DNA of 64,000 nucleotides from Variovorax paradoxus (GTDB lineage Bacteria > Pseudomonadota > Gammaproteobacteria > Burkholderiales > Burkholderiaceae_C). A program made the translations under genes and the position numbers. Positions 9,004-16,390 of the stretch are shown here, one piece after another. The stretch is taken from assembly GCF_902712855.1 (NCBI RefSeq), contig NZ_LR743508.1, forward strand, positions 1,603,534 to 1,667,533, read 5' to 3'. The notes beneath the pieces were generated by a model that ran no database searches, was not told where the DNA came from, and saw nothing but the letters and a program-made list of their open reading frames with translations. Position 1 is the first letter of the stretch; each line of letters opens with the position of its first letter.

Positions 9004-9986
9004 ACCTTCACCTCCTTCAGTTCTGCGAGCACCGCCGTCAACGTGCGCTTCGCCAGTTCGACCTTGAATGCGTTGCCGCGCAAAGGCTGCGCGTGCGCCA
9101 GTTCGGCTTCGGCCGCGGCACGGAACGATTCCGCAGTGGCCGGCTTGCCCCGAAGAGCCTCCTCGGCCTTCCAGGCACGCCACGGCTTGTGCGCCACGCC
9201 GCCAAGGGCCATGCGCACATCCTTCACGGTGTCGCCGTCGAGCTCGAGCGCCACCGCCACCGAGACCAGCGCGAAAGCGTAGCTGGAGCGGTCGCGCACC
9301 TTGCGGTAGGTGGAACGCGCGCCGAAAGCGAGCGGTGGCAACTCGATGGCGGTGATGAGCTCGCCCGGCTCGAGCAGGGTCTCGATCTCGGGACGGTCCT
9401 CGGGAAGGCGATGCAGGTCGATGAATGGAAGCGTGCGTTCGCCGCGCGCGTTCTGCAGGTGCACCACGGCGTCGAGCGCCGCCAGCGCCACGCACATGTC
9501 CGACGGGTGCGTGGCCACGCAGCCCGGCGAGGCGCCCAGGATCGCGTGATAGCGATTGAAGCCGTCGACCGCATCGCAGCCTTGGCCGGGGTTGCGCTTG
9601 TTGCAACGCGAACCCTCGTCGTCGTAGAAGTACGCGCAGCGGGTGCGTTGCAGAGTGTTGCCGGCGACCGTCGCCATGTTGCGGATCTGCGCCGACGCAC
9701 CGGAGCTCACCGCGCGCGCGAGCATCGGATAGCGCGTTCGCACGGCCAGGTGGGACGCCAGCGCGGTGTTGCGCACCGCGGCGCCGACCAGCAGGCCGCC
9801 CCCTGCCCGCTCCTCGATCTCGCAGGACAGGCCGGTCACGTCGACCAGCGTGACGGGTCGCTCGATGGTTTCGCGCATCAGGTCGACCAGGTTGGTGCCG
9901 CCGCCCAGGTACTTGGCGCCGGGCTGGCTGCCGAGCGCGAATGCGTCATGCGCGTTCTCCGCGCGAGCGTAGGTGAAGGGGTTCAT
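9000..9986 (-). CDS. paoB: Aldehyde oxidoreductase FAD-binding subunit, PaoB (YagS) type
   Basis: A 328-residue FAD subunit. It starts MNPFTYARAENAHDAF and contains the FAD loop KYLGGGTNLVDLM and ASAQIRNMATVAGN. The insertion with Cys 117, 128, 137 and 156 (QRTRCAYF, GSRCNKR, GQGCDAV, PGCVATH) matches the extra 4Fe-4S cluster that distinguishes PaoB/YagS from ordinary xanthine dehydrogenase FAD subunits. Both ends overlap neighbours by the ATGA pattern, so paoA, paoB and paoC are one translationally coupled unit. It passes electrons from the paoA 2Fe-2S clusters to its FAD and onward to an acceptor, O2 in the E. coli enzyme. Confidence 0.93.
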   Translation of the reverse strand: MNPFTYARAENAHDAFALGSQPGAKYLGGGTNLVDLMRETIERPVTLVDVTGLSCEIEERAGGGLLVGAAVRNTALASHLAVRTRYPMLARAVSSGASAQIRNMATVAGNTLQRTRCAYFYDDEGSRCNKRNPGQGCDAVDGFNRYHAILGASPGCVATHPSDMCVALAALDAVVHLQNARGERTLPFIDLHRLPEDRPEIETLLEPGELITAIELPPLAFGARSTYRKVRDRSSYAFALVSVAVALELDGDTVKDVRMALGGVAHKPWRAWKAEEALRGKPATAESFRAAAEAELAHAQPLRGNAFKVELAKRTLTAVLAELKEVKV

Positions 9987-10495
9987 GTCGGTGCGCCCTC
10001 GAAGGTCTCGGCGATGGCCGCGACGATGCCGTTGTAGGCCCCGCAGCGACACACGTTGCCGCTCATGCGTTCGCGCAGTTCGTCATGGCTGGGCGGGATC
10101 GTCTGGGCGCGCAGGTCGGCGGTGACGTGGCTCGGAACGCCTTGACGAAGCTCACGCGCCATTCCCACGGCGGAACAGATCTGGCCCGGGGTGCAATAGC
10201 CGCACTGGAACCCGTCGTGCGAGATGAAAGCCTTCTGCAGCGGGTGCATGTCGCCTTGGGGCGCAAGTCCTTCGACCGTGGTGATCGATCGGCCCTCGTA
10301 CTGCACGGCGAGTGCAAGGCAGGACAGCACGCGCTCGCCGTCGACCAGCACGGTGCACGCACCGCATGCGCCCTGGTTGCAGCCCTTCTTGGCGCCGAAA
10401 AGATGGAGATGCTCGCGCAGGAGATCGAGCAATGAGACCCGCGGATCGTCCGGCAATGCCGCAGGTGATCCATTGATGGTGACTGTCATGTGCAT
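9983..10495 (-). CDS. paoA: Aldehyde oxidoreductase 2Fe-2S subunit, PaoA (YagT) type
   Basis: A 170-residue iron-sulfur subunit. The N-terminal ferredoxin-like cluster is GCNQGACGACTVLVDG with a further Cys near 59; the second cluster has FQCGYCTPGQ and GNVCRCGAY. It starts MHMTVTINGSPAALPDDPRV; the second Met is an equally possible start. E. coli PaoA carries a Tat signal that takes the complex to the periplasm. This one has none, so the complex is predicted to be cytoplasmic. It is first in the paoABC operon. No XdhC/PaoD maturation gene is in the window. Confidence 0.93.
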   Translation of the reverse strand: MHMTVTINGSPAALPDDPRVSLLDLLREHLHLFGAKKGCNQGACGACTVLVDGERVLSCLALAVQYEGRSITTVEGLAPQGDMHPLQKAFISHDGFQCGYCTPGQICSAVGMARELRQGVPSHVTADLRAQTIPPSHDELRERMSGNVCRCGAYNGIVAAIAETFEGAPT

Positions 10496-10944
10496 CCTCG
10501 TGGGGTTGAGGTGGATAAGGCGTCGGTGCAGCGCCGCGATCGCTTCGGTTCGACGCGATGACTTGACGAACTGATTTCATAGCACGGCCGCGTGCCAGGC
10601 GACGTCAGGCTTTTGCTCCAGCACGACGTGCTCGCCGCCGGCCTTTTCCTCAATCAAGCTCCGTTCCGCAGGGCCGATTCCGTTCCGTCCCCCGTGTGCC
10701 GCGAGCGCTCGGGATCCCCCCACGAGATCGAACGCCCCGCCGTTCAGATGCCATCGCTGCGCGTGAGGTACATGGGCGTCGAGGGCAGTCGCTTCGCCGA
10801 ACTCATGGGCGCGAGGTTTCGCGCTCATTGCCCCCGCGTCTTCAAGGCAGGCTTGGCACGGCAGCATTTTTTTACAATACTGTCGCGCTTTGTAACGACG
10901 GCGCCGCTGAAGTTGCGCCCTCCTCTCTTCATCGCACCCTGCTT
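10496..10944. other. Intergenic region between divergent paoA and a lipoprotein gene
   Basis: About 450 bp that should hold two divergent promoters. A minus frame at 10577-10867 (96 codons) and a plus frame at 10592-10948 look like chance frames with no family resemblance. Near the right end there is an AT-rich block with TTACAA (10872-10877) and TTGTAA (10890-10895) forming an inverted repeat with a 12-nt gap, a plausible operator for the lipoprotein gene. Confidence 0.45.
10853..10878 (+). promoter_or_regulatory. Possible promoter of the lipoprotein gene
   Basis: TTGGCA at 10853-10858 and TACAAT at 10873-10878 resemble -35 and -10 boxes, but the 14-nt spacer is shorter than the usual 16-18. 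The -10 box overlaps the left arm of the TTACAA/TTGTAA inverted repeat, which would suit repression or activation by a dimeric regulator. Start codon follows about 65 nt later. Confidence 0.3.
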
Positions 10945-12834
10945 ATGACTTCGTTTCAATTTGCCGACTGCTTCGTTCGCAATGCGCGACTGGTCGCGAG
11001 CCTGACCGCCGCGCTGGTGATGTGCGCCTGTGGTGGCGGTGGTGGCGGCGGCGGCAGCGCAACGTTCTTCTTGCCCACGACGCAGTCCCCTGCCGCACCT
11101 GCGCCCGCAGGCACGTCGGGCGAATCCACTGTCTTGATGCGCGTCAAGCCGGAGGCGGTGGGCAGCAACTGCTCCTGGGGCGGCGCGCGCATCGAGGCTG
11201 GCCTGGACGCCGACGGCAATCACGTGCTCGTGGACAGCGAAGTGACGTCCACCCAGTACGTCTGCAACGCCACCGCCAGTGCAGATGGCCTCAGCACGCT
11301 GGTGCGCATGCGGGCCGAGCCTCCCGGCGCCGCTTGTGCACAGGGTGGATCGCAGGTGCTGGCTGGGAAGGACCTGAACCGCAATGAGGTCCTCGACGAC
11401 GCGGAGGTGACCACCTCGGCCCACGTCTGCGGCGGCAGGCCGGGTGGCACAGGCGCGGCCGGTCCTGCTGGCGCCGCGGGATCCGATGGCCGCGAAAGCT
11501 TGCTCACATTCGCCGCGGAAGGAGCGGGAGGCTCCTGCGCTTACGGCGGTCAACGGGTGCAGTCCGGGCTGGACCTGAACGGAAACGGCGTGCTCGACGC
11601 CGCCGAAGTCACCACCACCGCCTACGTGTGCACGGCCGCGCCGGCAGACACGCGCTGGGTGGAGGTCACCGCCTCGAGTGTCCAGACCGAGGCAAACACC
11701 GGCTATCAGGCCAATTCAAGCACCGGCGTCACGCTCACGCTGCCGCCTTCACCTGCGGTGGGCGACTGGATCAAGGTGGTTGGCGTGAGCAGCGGTGGCT
11801 GGACCGTCACGCAGAACGCGGGGCAGCGCATCGAAACGCGCGGCCTGCCAGGCGGCTCGGACTTCGACTGGCGCTCGGCCGCGCTCAACGGTGCCTGGAC
11901 CGGCCTTGCCTCGTCTGCCGATGGCACAGGGCTGGCGGCAGTCTCTGCCAGCGGCGAGCTTTACACCTCGATCGACGCCGGTGCGAGCTGGGACCTGCGC
12001 CTCACGGGTCAGGCTTGGAGTGGCGTCGCTTCTTCCAGCGACGGCCGCGCACTGCTCGCGGCAACCAACGGCGGAGCGCTTTACCGTTCGACCGATGGCG
12101 GCGGCTCGTGGTCCAACGATGGGTCGTCCCGTGCATGGAGTGCGGTGGCCAGTTCCGCCGACGGCTCGCACCTGGTGGCGACAGCCTACCTCGGGCAGAT
12201 CTGGATCTCGTCAGACGGCGGCGCCAGCTGGACCGCGCGCGGATCGAACCGCGCCTGGCGCGGCGTGGCCTCCTCGGCCGATGGTCGGGTGCTGGTGGCG
12301 GGCACCAATGGCGCCCAGCTCTACGTTTCGACCGACCATGGCGTGACCTGGACCGCGCGCGCGAGCAGCCAGTTCTGGTGGTCGGTGGCGGCGTCGGCGA
12401 ACGGCGATGTTCTGTACGCCACCGTGGATACGGGCGCCGTCTGGGTGTCCACCGATTCGGGCACCACATGGGAAGCGCAGGCGGTCTCCCGCGACTGGAG
12501 AGGCATCGCCACATCCGCTGACGGCCGCTATGTCGTCGCGGCCACCAGCGGCGGCAGCCTCTACGAGTCGAGAGACAGCGGCCAGACCTGGCGAGCAACC
12601 AGCGACGCTGGTGCCTGGACAGCGGTCGCGAGCAGCGCCGACGGCGCGAAGGTGGCCGCCGGCAAGTCGGGCTCGGCCATCCAGCTCGGCGCGCGACGCG
12701 TTTCGACCACTTTGGGCACGGCCGGATCGATTTCAGGCGGTCAGCAGGATGCGCTGGAACTGCAATACGTGGGAGGCGGCGTCTTCATGCCCGTCGGCTA
12801 CGTGCTGGCCAATATGGCGTTCGTGATTCGCTGA
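10945..12834 (+). CDS. Poly-Gly lipoprotein with EF-hand-like repeats and a BNR/YCF48-type beta-propeller
   Basis: A 629-residue predicted outer-surface or periplasmic lipoprotein. The signal peptide ends at VMCAC followed by eight Gly. Residues about 60-235 hold three repeats of the type GxxCxxGG, then GxDxNGNGxLDxxEVTxxxYVC (the last copy: SGLDLNGNGVLDAAEVTTTA); this resembles the DUF7151 repeat (name from memory) with a Ca-loop-like motif. A short collagen-like GxxG linker lies between repeats 2 and 3. From about 310 to 590 there are at least six blades of the form SRAWxxVASSADGxxLVAA, GGxLYxSxDGGxSW, a sialidase/YCF48-like propeller. ATG at 10945 is preferred because the signal peptide follows at once. 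Likely role: binding at the cell surface; target unknown. Confidence 0.85.
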   Translation: MTSFQFADCFVRNARLVASLTAALVMCACGGGGGGGGSATFFLPTTQSPAAPAPAGTSGESTVLMRVKPEAVGSNCSWGGARIEAGLDADGNHVLVDSEVTSTQYVCNATASADGLSTLVRMRAEPPGAACAQGGSQVLAGKDLNRNEVLDDAEVTTSAHVCGGRPGGTGAAGPAGAAGSDGRESLLTFAAEGAGGSCAYGGQRVQSGLDLNGNGVLDAAEVTTTAYVCTAAPADTRWVEVTASSVQTEANTGYQANSSTGVTLTLPPSPAVGDWIKVVGVSSGGWTVTQNAGQRIETRGLPGGSDFDWRSAALNGAWTGLASSADGTGLAAVSASGELYTSIDAGASWDLRLTGQAWSGVASSSDGRALLAATNGGALYRSTDGGGSWSNDGSSRAWSAVASSADGSHLVATAYLGQIWISSDGGASWTARGSNRAWRGVASSADGRVLVAGTNGAQLYVSTDHGVTWTARASSQFWWSVAASANGDVLYATVDTGAVWVSTDSGTTWEAQAVSRDWRGIATSADGRYVVAATSGGSLYESRDSGQTWRATSDAGAWTAVASSADGAKVAAGKSGSAIQLGARRVSTTLGTAGSISGGQQDALELQYVGGGVFMPVGYVLANMAFVIR

Positions 12835-13139
12835 ACACGTCCGCGCTCCGATCGACCAGCGCTGCATCGCCTCTTGCGAGGCCGTGACCTCAGGCTCCGA
12901 AGTGCCGCAGCACCGGCTGCAGGTCAGGCACTCGACGGGTCAGGAGCAAATCGAGCAAGGCGATGTGCGATGCCACGCTTTGTTCTCGGGCCATGCTGCG
13001 TTGGGCCTGGCGCGTGCAGGTTGGCTGGACGCAACAGGCGCATTGGCCGTTGCGCGGCACGACATGTTCTTCCCGACCGAGCATGTGCCGACGAAGCGCC
13101 GAAACCGACCCGCACGGCCAATTGATCGGATCGAGAGCG
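12835..13139. other. 305-bp gap, nothing convincing
   Basis: Between the lipoprotein stop and the stop of the minus-strand winged-helix-like gene there are only short frames. A minus frame at 12890-13084 ends VASHIALLDLLLTRRVPDLQ, which looks protein-like and could be a fragment of a lost gene, but nothing identifies it. Confidence 0.4.
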
Positions 13140-13430
13140 TCAGTCCCTGGCGCGCCCCAGGCGCAGCGCGCCTTTGTGCTCCAGACGGCGCAGGATGGCG
13201 CAAAGCGTAGAGAAAGGGATGCCGATCCCGTCCAGCGTCATCCGGGTCGCGGCTGCGGTGGGCGTGCGGTACTCCACAGGCAGCCTCGCGACGGCGTCCA
13301 GGACAGTCAACTCACGTCCCTTCAGCGTCGGACGCAGCCGAATGAACTGCGGCGTTGGATCGGGTCGCGTGGGCCCAGGCCGTTTCCTGGGACTGTCAAC
13401 GGCGGTACGCTGCCGCTTCAAGGTGCTCAT
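13140..13430 (-). CDS. Small basic winged-helix-like protein, unknown
   Basis: A 96-residue protein starting MSTLKRQRTAVDSPRKRPGP: a basic disordered N-terminus, then PQFIRLRPTLKGRELTVLDA and a C-terminal part IGIPFSTLCAILRRLEHKGA, then LRLGR. Start-of-helix, turn and a second helix followed by a Gly-Ala-Leu strand resemble the recognition part of winged-helix DNA-binding proteins, so a small regulator is possible. The frame extends to 13748, but the upstream part is low in structure and contains microsatellite-derived repeats, so ATG at 13430 is chosen. Family not recognised. Confidence 0.55.
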   Translation of the reverse strand: MSTLKRQRTAVDSPRKRPGPTRPDPTPQFIRLRPTLKGRELTVLDAVARLPVEYRTPTAAATRMTLDGIGIPFSTLCAILRRLEHKGALRLGRARD

Positions 13431-13487
13431 GCGCGCGCAATGTGCAGCGCGAACCTGAACGCACGGTGAACACTGGCGTCGAAGTCG

Positions 13488-13552
13488 GCCATTGCCATTG
13501 CCATTGCAATCCGCCGCTCGCATGTCCATGCCAGGTCGGCGTCGGCGTCGGC
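13488..13552. repeat. Two hexanucleotide microsatellites, GCCATT x3 and GTCGGC x3
   Basis: GCCATT is repeated three times in tandem at 13488-13505, and GTCGGC three times at 13535-13552, 29 bp apart. They lie in the 330-bp non-coding stretch between the divergent winged-helix-like and ankyrin genes (13431-13760). The copy number is low, so slippage variation is only a possibility. I see nothing else in that stretch. Confidence 0.6.
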
Positions 13553-13760
13553 TGCCACCGCGCCAGCGCAGAAATCGCCACGACGCACGCGACGCCCAGG
13601 CTCCGCGCGGCCCTTGTATGTCACCGCGCCGAGTGGCCGACGAAACGCAGTAAGCCGCTCCTCTCGTCAGAATTGGACGGCAATGCCTCGGGCGTACGGA
13701 CCGCACCCCGCGAATGAACTGGGCCGCAGGATGCGGATTCGTTTCCAACCTGGATATCTC

Positions 13761-14312
13761 ATGACCTCCGTGACCCCGAATCCCTCGCCGCCCGACTCAG
13801 CGTTCATCGAATTCGCACAGGAGGTCTTCCAGCTCGCGCGCACCGGTGACGCGCAGATGCTCGTGCGTCTGCTGCACAAGGGCTTGCCACCCGACATGAG
13901 CAACCACAAGGGTGACACGCTGCTGATGCTGGCCGCCTACCATGGTCACGCAGAGGCGACGAAGACCCTGTTGGAAGCTGGCGCCGCGCCGGACCGGTAC
14001 AACGACATGGCGCAGACACCGCTGGGCGGCGCTGTTTACAAGGGCTATCTGTCGATCGTGGAGTTGCTGCTGACGCACGGCGCCCAACCCGATTTCGCGC
14101 CGCCAGGTGGCAAGACGCCGTTGATGTTCGCGGCCATGTTCAATCGGCTCGACATGGTGAAGCTGCTGCTCTCTCACCAGGTCGACATCGATGCGAGGAG
14201 CACCGAAGGCCTTTGCGCGCTGGACCTGGCGAGGCAGATGGGCGCTGTCGACACCGCGGCCTATCTAGAGACAGAGATGAAGTCGCGTCGCAACGGGCAG
14301 CCGATGGCCTGA
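13761..14312 (+). CDS. Ankyrin repeat protein
   Basis: A 183-residue soluble protein of four ankyrin repeats. Repeats are visible as KGDTLLMLAAYHGHAEATKT, MAQTPLGGAVYKGYLSIVEL, GKTPLMFAAMFNRLDMVKLL and EGLCALDLARQMGAVDTAAY, preceded by an N-terminal capping helix FIEFAQEVFQLARTGDAQML. Such single-domain bacterial ankyrin proteins often act as cytoplasmic binding partners of catalases or other stress enzymes; the partner is unknown here. ATG at 13761 follows non-protein-like sequence, and the frame upstream is Arg/Pro-rich, so the longer frame from 13614 is rejected. Confidence 0.85.
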   Translation: MTSVTPNPSPPDSAFIEFAQEVFQLARTGDAQMLVRLLHKGLPPDMSNHKGDTLLMLAAYHGHAEATKTLLEAGAAPDRYNDMAQTPLGGAVYKGYLSIVELLLTHGAQPDFAPPGGKTPLMFAAMFNRLDMVKLLLSHQVDIDARSTEGLCALDLARQMGAVDTAAYLETEMKSRRNGQPMA

Positions 14313-14350
14313 CGCAGCGGCGGACAAGCGCCGCACTCAGGGGGCCAGGC

Positions 14351-14620
14351 TCAACCTGAGGAGCGCCGGTCCGAGAGGAGTTCCTGCGCGGGCTCACGAG
14401 TCGAGTCGGCCAAGTCGTCGCCGACGTGTCCCAGGCTGTACTGCCAGCACGGTGAAAGTGCGGTCGACCGCTCGACGCGGGCTGGGAAAAGACGAACGGC
14501 GCTTCGACGAACGAGGAGCGTCAACCCGCGGTTGCGAATGACCTCGCGGATGAGACCGCGGGACTGCTGGTGTGTAGATGTGCCGAGTTTGCACAAGGAC
14601 TCAATCGACTCCTTTGACAT
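14351..14620 (-). CDS. Small uncharacterised protein
   Basis: An 89-residue frame beginning MSKESIESLCKLGTSTHQQS and continuing RGLIREVIRNRGLTLLVRRS. Mixed charge and helix-forming composition suggest a real protein, but no family is recognised and there is no strong ribosome site. A perfect 13-bp palindrome CTACAACTTGTAG lies 38 bp upstream of the start at 14658-14670, which could be an operator for it. A plus-strand frame starting at 14619 overlaps divergently and is also protein-like at first; I favour the minus frame. Confidence 0.4.
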   Translation of the reverse strand: MSKESIESLCKLGTSTHQQSRGLIREVIRNRGLTLLVRRSAVRLFPARVERSTALSPCWQYSLGHVGDDLADSTREPAQELLSDRRSSG

Positions 14621-14657
14621 GGCTTGCAAAATTGATCGCTACGAAGCAATCGATGCA

Positions 14658-14670
14658 CTACAACTTGTAG
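14658..14670. promoter_or_regulatory. 13-bp palindrome, possible operator
   Basis: CTACAACTTGTAG is perfectly symmetrical with a single central base. It lies in the AT-richer 164-bp gap between the small gene at 14351-14620 and the hsp20 gene stop, upstream of the former. The binding protein is unknown. Confidence 0.35.
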
Positions 14671-14748
14671 CGCGCTGCTCGTCAATAGGCGAAGCTGCCG
14701 TCTTCGAGCAGCTCAACCGGCGGCGGCAGCCGGAAGGATTCTTGGCGA

Positions 14749-14774
14749 GACGGCCTCGGCTCGACGAGGCCGTC
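14749..14774 (-). terminator. Strong stem-loop downstream of the hsp20 operon
   Basis: GACGGCCTCG and CGAGGCCGTC form a perfect 10-bp stem with a 6-nt loop, 10 bp past the stop of the last hsp20 gene. There is no U-run after it, so it may stabilise the mRNA end or act as a weak terminator rather than a classic intrinsic one. Confidence 0.45.
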
Positions 14775-14784
14775 CGACCAGCTC

Positions 14785-15192
14785 CTACCCAGTCTTCACC
14801 TCGATGCGACGTGGCTGCGCATGCGACGCCTTCGGTATCCGCAGCTTCAAAACGCCTTGGTCCAGTTCAGCGGTGACCTTTTCGGTGTCGAGTTCCTTGC
14901 TGAGGGTGAAGACGCGCCGGAAGCGACCAAGTGCAACTTCGGTGTGGCTGATCTTCAACCCATCGGGGACCTTCAAGGACGATTCGGCCTCGATGGTCAG
15001 TGTCGAGGCCTCCACGTGCAGGTTGAGTCCTTCACGGCTGACGCCAGGCAGGTCCGCGTACAAAGTGATGCCGCTCACGTCCTCGATCACATCGACGGGA
15101 GGCGTGAGAGCCGACACCTCATAGCGGGAATTCTCGGGTGTTCCGGCGTCATGGCGGCTGGGACGGTCAGCCGATTGGATATCGCTGTTCAT
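14785..15192 (-). CDS. Hsp20/alpha-crystallin small heat-shock protein (second of pair)
   Basis: A 135-residue small heat-shock protein, an ATP-independent holdase in the cytoplasm. The alpha-crystallin domain runs from about PPVDVIEDVSGITLYADLPG to the end of the beta sandwich (GVLKLRIPK). The C-terminal I-x-I/V anchor is weak: RRIEVKTG. It starts with a strong ribosome site (GGAAGGAG) at ATG 15192, 27 bp after the first hsp20 gene. The two share an operon behind the sigma-32-like promoter at 16138-16167. The two proteins differ clearly, resembling the class A/class B sHsp pairs of other proteobacteria. Confidence 0.92.
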   Translation of the reverse strand: MNSDIQSADRPSRHDAGTPENSRYEVSALTPPVDVIEDVSGITLYADLPGVSREGLNLHVEASTLTIEAESSLKVPDGLKISHTEVALGRFRRVFTLSKELDTEKVTAELDQGVLKLRIPKASHAQPRRIEVKTG

Positions 15193-15219
15193 GATTTCTC
15201 CTTCCTGGTTTTTCGGCGT

Positions 15220-15657
15220 TCACTGGACGGTGATGCGGCGTGGCTGCGCGGCCACTTGGCGCTGGACGGTGATGTGAAGAAGCCCATTGCTCAGCTTGGC
15301 TTCCACACCCTCAGGATCGGCGTCTTCGGGCAGCGTCATCACGCGGCGAAAGGCGCCTTCGAACCGCTCGTTGATATGGAGCGTGGCTTTGTCTTCCGGG
15401 CGCGGCGTGAATCCTTTTCGCTCGCCAGCGATGGTGAGCAGTCCGCGCTCGAGGGTCACTTCGAGTGACGCGGGATCGATTCCAGGTGCGAAGGCGTAGA
15501 TCTCGAGGGCCCGGTCGGTGCTGCCGACATTGAGCGCGGGAAAGCCGTCCCGGGGAAGGCCGCGAATGCTTGGCGACAGGTCCGCAGCCTGGCGCATGTC
15601 GCGCTGCAGGCGATCGATTTCGGCGAACACGTCGCGCGGGAACAAAGCACGGTACAT
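15220..15657 (-). CDS. Hsp20/alpha-crystallin small heat-shock protein (first of pair)
   Basis: A 145-residue small heat-shock protein. N-terminal part MYRALFPRDVFAEIDRLQRD is typical of the IbpA/HspH class. The crystallin domain contains ALEIYAFAPGIDPASLEVTL, then FEGAFRRVMTLPEDAD and ends GLLHITVQR. ATG at 15657 has GGAGA 6-9 nt upstream; the longer frame from 15681 would include this ribosome site and is rejected. A stable hairpin lies just upstream at 15681-15700. Its job is to hold unfolded proteins for DnaK/ClpB refolding. Confidence 0.92.
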   Translation of the reverse strand: MYRALFPRDVFAEIDRLQRDMRQAADLSPSIRGLPRDGFPALNVGSTDRALEIYAFAPGIDPASLEVTLERGLLTIAGERKGFTPRPEDKATLHINERFEGAFRRVMTLPEDADPEGVEAKLSNGLLHITVQRQVAAQPRRITVQ

Positions 15658-15680
15658 GGCAAATCTCCTGGATGCAGGCA

Positions 15681-15700
15681 CGCCTCGGCCGACCGAGGCG
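15681..15700 (-). promoter_or_regulatory. Intercistronic hairpin upstream of hsp20
   Basis: CGCCTCGG and CCGAGGCG pair perfectly (8 bp) with a 4-nt loop, between the family X gene and the first hsp20 gene. It could reduce transcription into hsp20, protect the downstream message after processing, or affect translation; the ribosome site itself (about 15663-15668) is not inside the stem. Confidence 0.4.
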
Positions 15701-15765
15701 GCACACGGTTGAACAACTGGCAGTTTGGAATGACGGCAAGGCGCGCTTGCCTGGTCGAAAGGCGC

Positions 15766-16095
15766 CTATTGCATGGGTGCGGACTTGCGAGAGTCGGCAT
15801 TCGAGCGCAGCGTGCGCGGCCAGGACACTGTCTTGATGCGAGGCATCCTCAGACGCCAGCGCGGTGACCGCGATTCGGGGTAGTTGACTTTCGCCAGTTC
15901 CTCCCGGCCTTTTTGCGTGATCGCCAAGACCTGGGCCACAGAAGGCGATCCCGAAGAGGCGTGGGCCGGCGAGGGCACCATGGCGACCACAAGGCCTGCG
16001 GCGCGAAGGACTCGAACCTGGTCGATGTCCGTGGTGCGATAGAAAGTCAGGGGCAAGCGAGAGCCGGCAATTTGCTTGAGCAAGTTCATGGTCAT
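15766..16095 (-). CDS. Small uncharacterised protein, family X member 2, first gene of heat-shock operon
   Basis: A 109-residue protein of unknown function. It shows the same pattern as the products at 5036 and 36061: LLKQIAGSRLP, then DIDQVRVLRAAGLVVAMV, then VLAITQKGREELAK, with an extra basic tail (SRSPRWRLRMPRIK). ATG at 16095 has a strong AGGAGG site about 10 nt upstream. It is the first gene after a sigma-32-like promoter, 108 bp before the hsp20 pair, so it is probably heat induced. The tail and the winged-helix-like ending might mean nucleic-acid binding; this is inference. Confidence 0.75.
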   Translation of the reverse strand: MTMNLLKQIAGSRLPLTFYRTTDIDQVRVLRAAGLVVAMVPSPAHASSGSPSVAQVLAITQKGREELAKVNYPESRSPRWRLRMPRIKTVSWPRTLRSNADSRKSAPMQ

Positions 16096-16137
16096 GTCGA
16101 TACCTCCTTTGGCGGTGACCAGTTTCCGACGGTGAAG

Positions 16138-16167
16138 AAATTAGGTGCCCGAAAAAAACTTTTCAAG
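16138..16167 (-). promoter_or_regulatory. Sigma-32-type heat-shock promoter
   Basis: On the minus strand CTTGAAA (16167-16161) is an exact -35 match to the RpoH consensus. CCTAATTT (16145-16138) matches 6 of 8 positions of CCCCATNT, with a 15-nt spacer. The predicted transcript starts about 37 nt before ATG 16095 and reads the family X gene and both hsp20 genes, which is the expected regulon. Confidence 0.75.
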
Positions 16168-16390
16168 AGGAGGCAGACAGATTTTTTTTCCGGAATTGGT
16201 TCGCTTCCGCGTGCCCCAAGCCTGGATGCCCGGACGGACGGCGGGCCGCAAAAAAAGGAAGGCGACGCGGCAGGCGATTTGCAACGAGTCACATGCCCTG
16301 CCGGTGAGAAAGCGAAGCACGTCTTCGACGTTCATGCAGCGTTCCTGTGAAGGAACCTTTGCCACCGAAGGCGTACGACCAAGTCAAATC

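Noticed and set aside
7420..9282. 620-codon plus-strand frame opposite paoC/paoB
   Set aside because: It is His/Arg/Gly-rich with no domain and is the complement of a well-conserved molybdoenzyme gene.
9003..9606. Upstream extension of the paoC frame
   Set aside because: Gly/Arg-rich and entirely within paoB; the ATGA junction gives the true start at 9003.
10577..10867. 96-codon minus frame between paoA and the lipoprotein gene
   Set aside because: No ribosome site, no resemblance, His/Gly-rich composition typical of antisense frames in this DNA.
14532..14876. Plus frame with MACKIDRYEAIDALQLVARC from 14619
   Set aside because: Protein-like for 35 codons but then runs antisense through the hsp20 gene; the minus-strand gene at 14351-14620 is at least as likely.
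16141..16365. 74-codon minus frame upstream of the heat-shock operon
   Set aside because: It covers the sigma-32-like promoter and ends inside it; the C-terminal part comes from the T-rich promoter block. A very short protein cannot be excluded.
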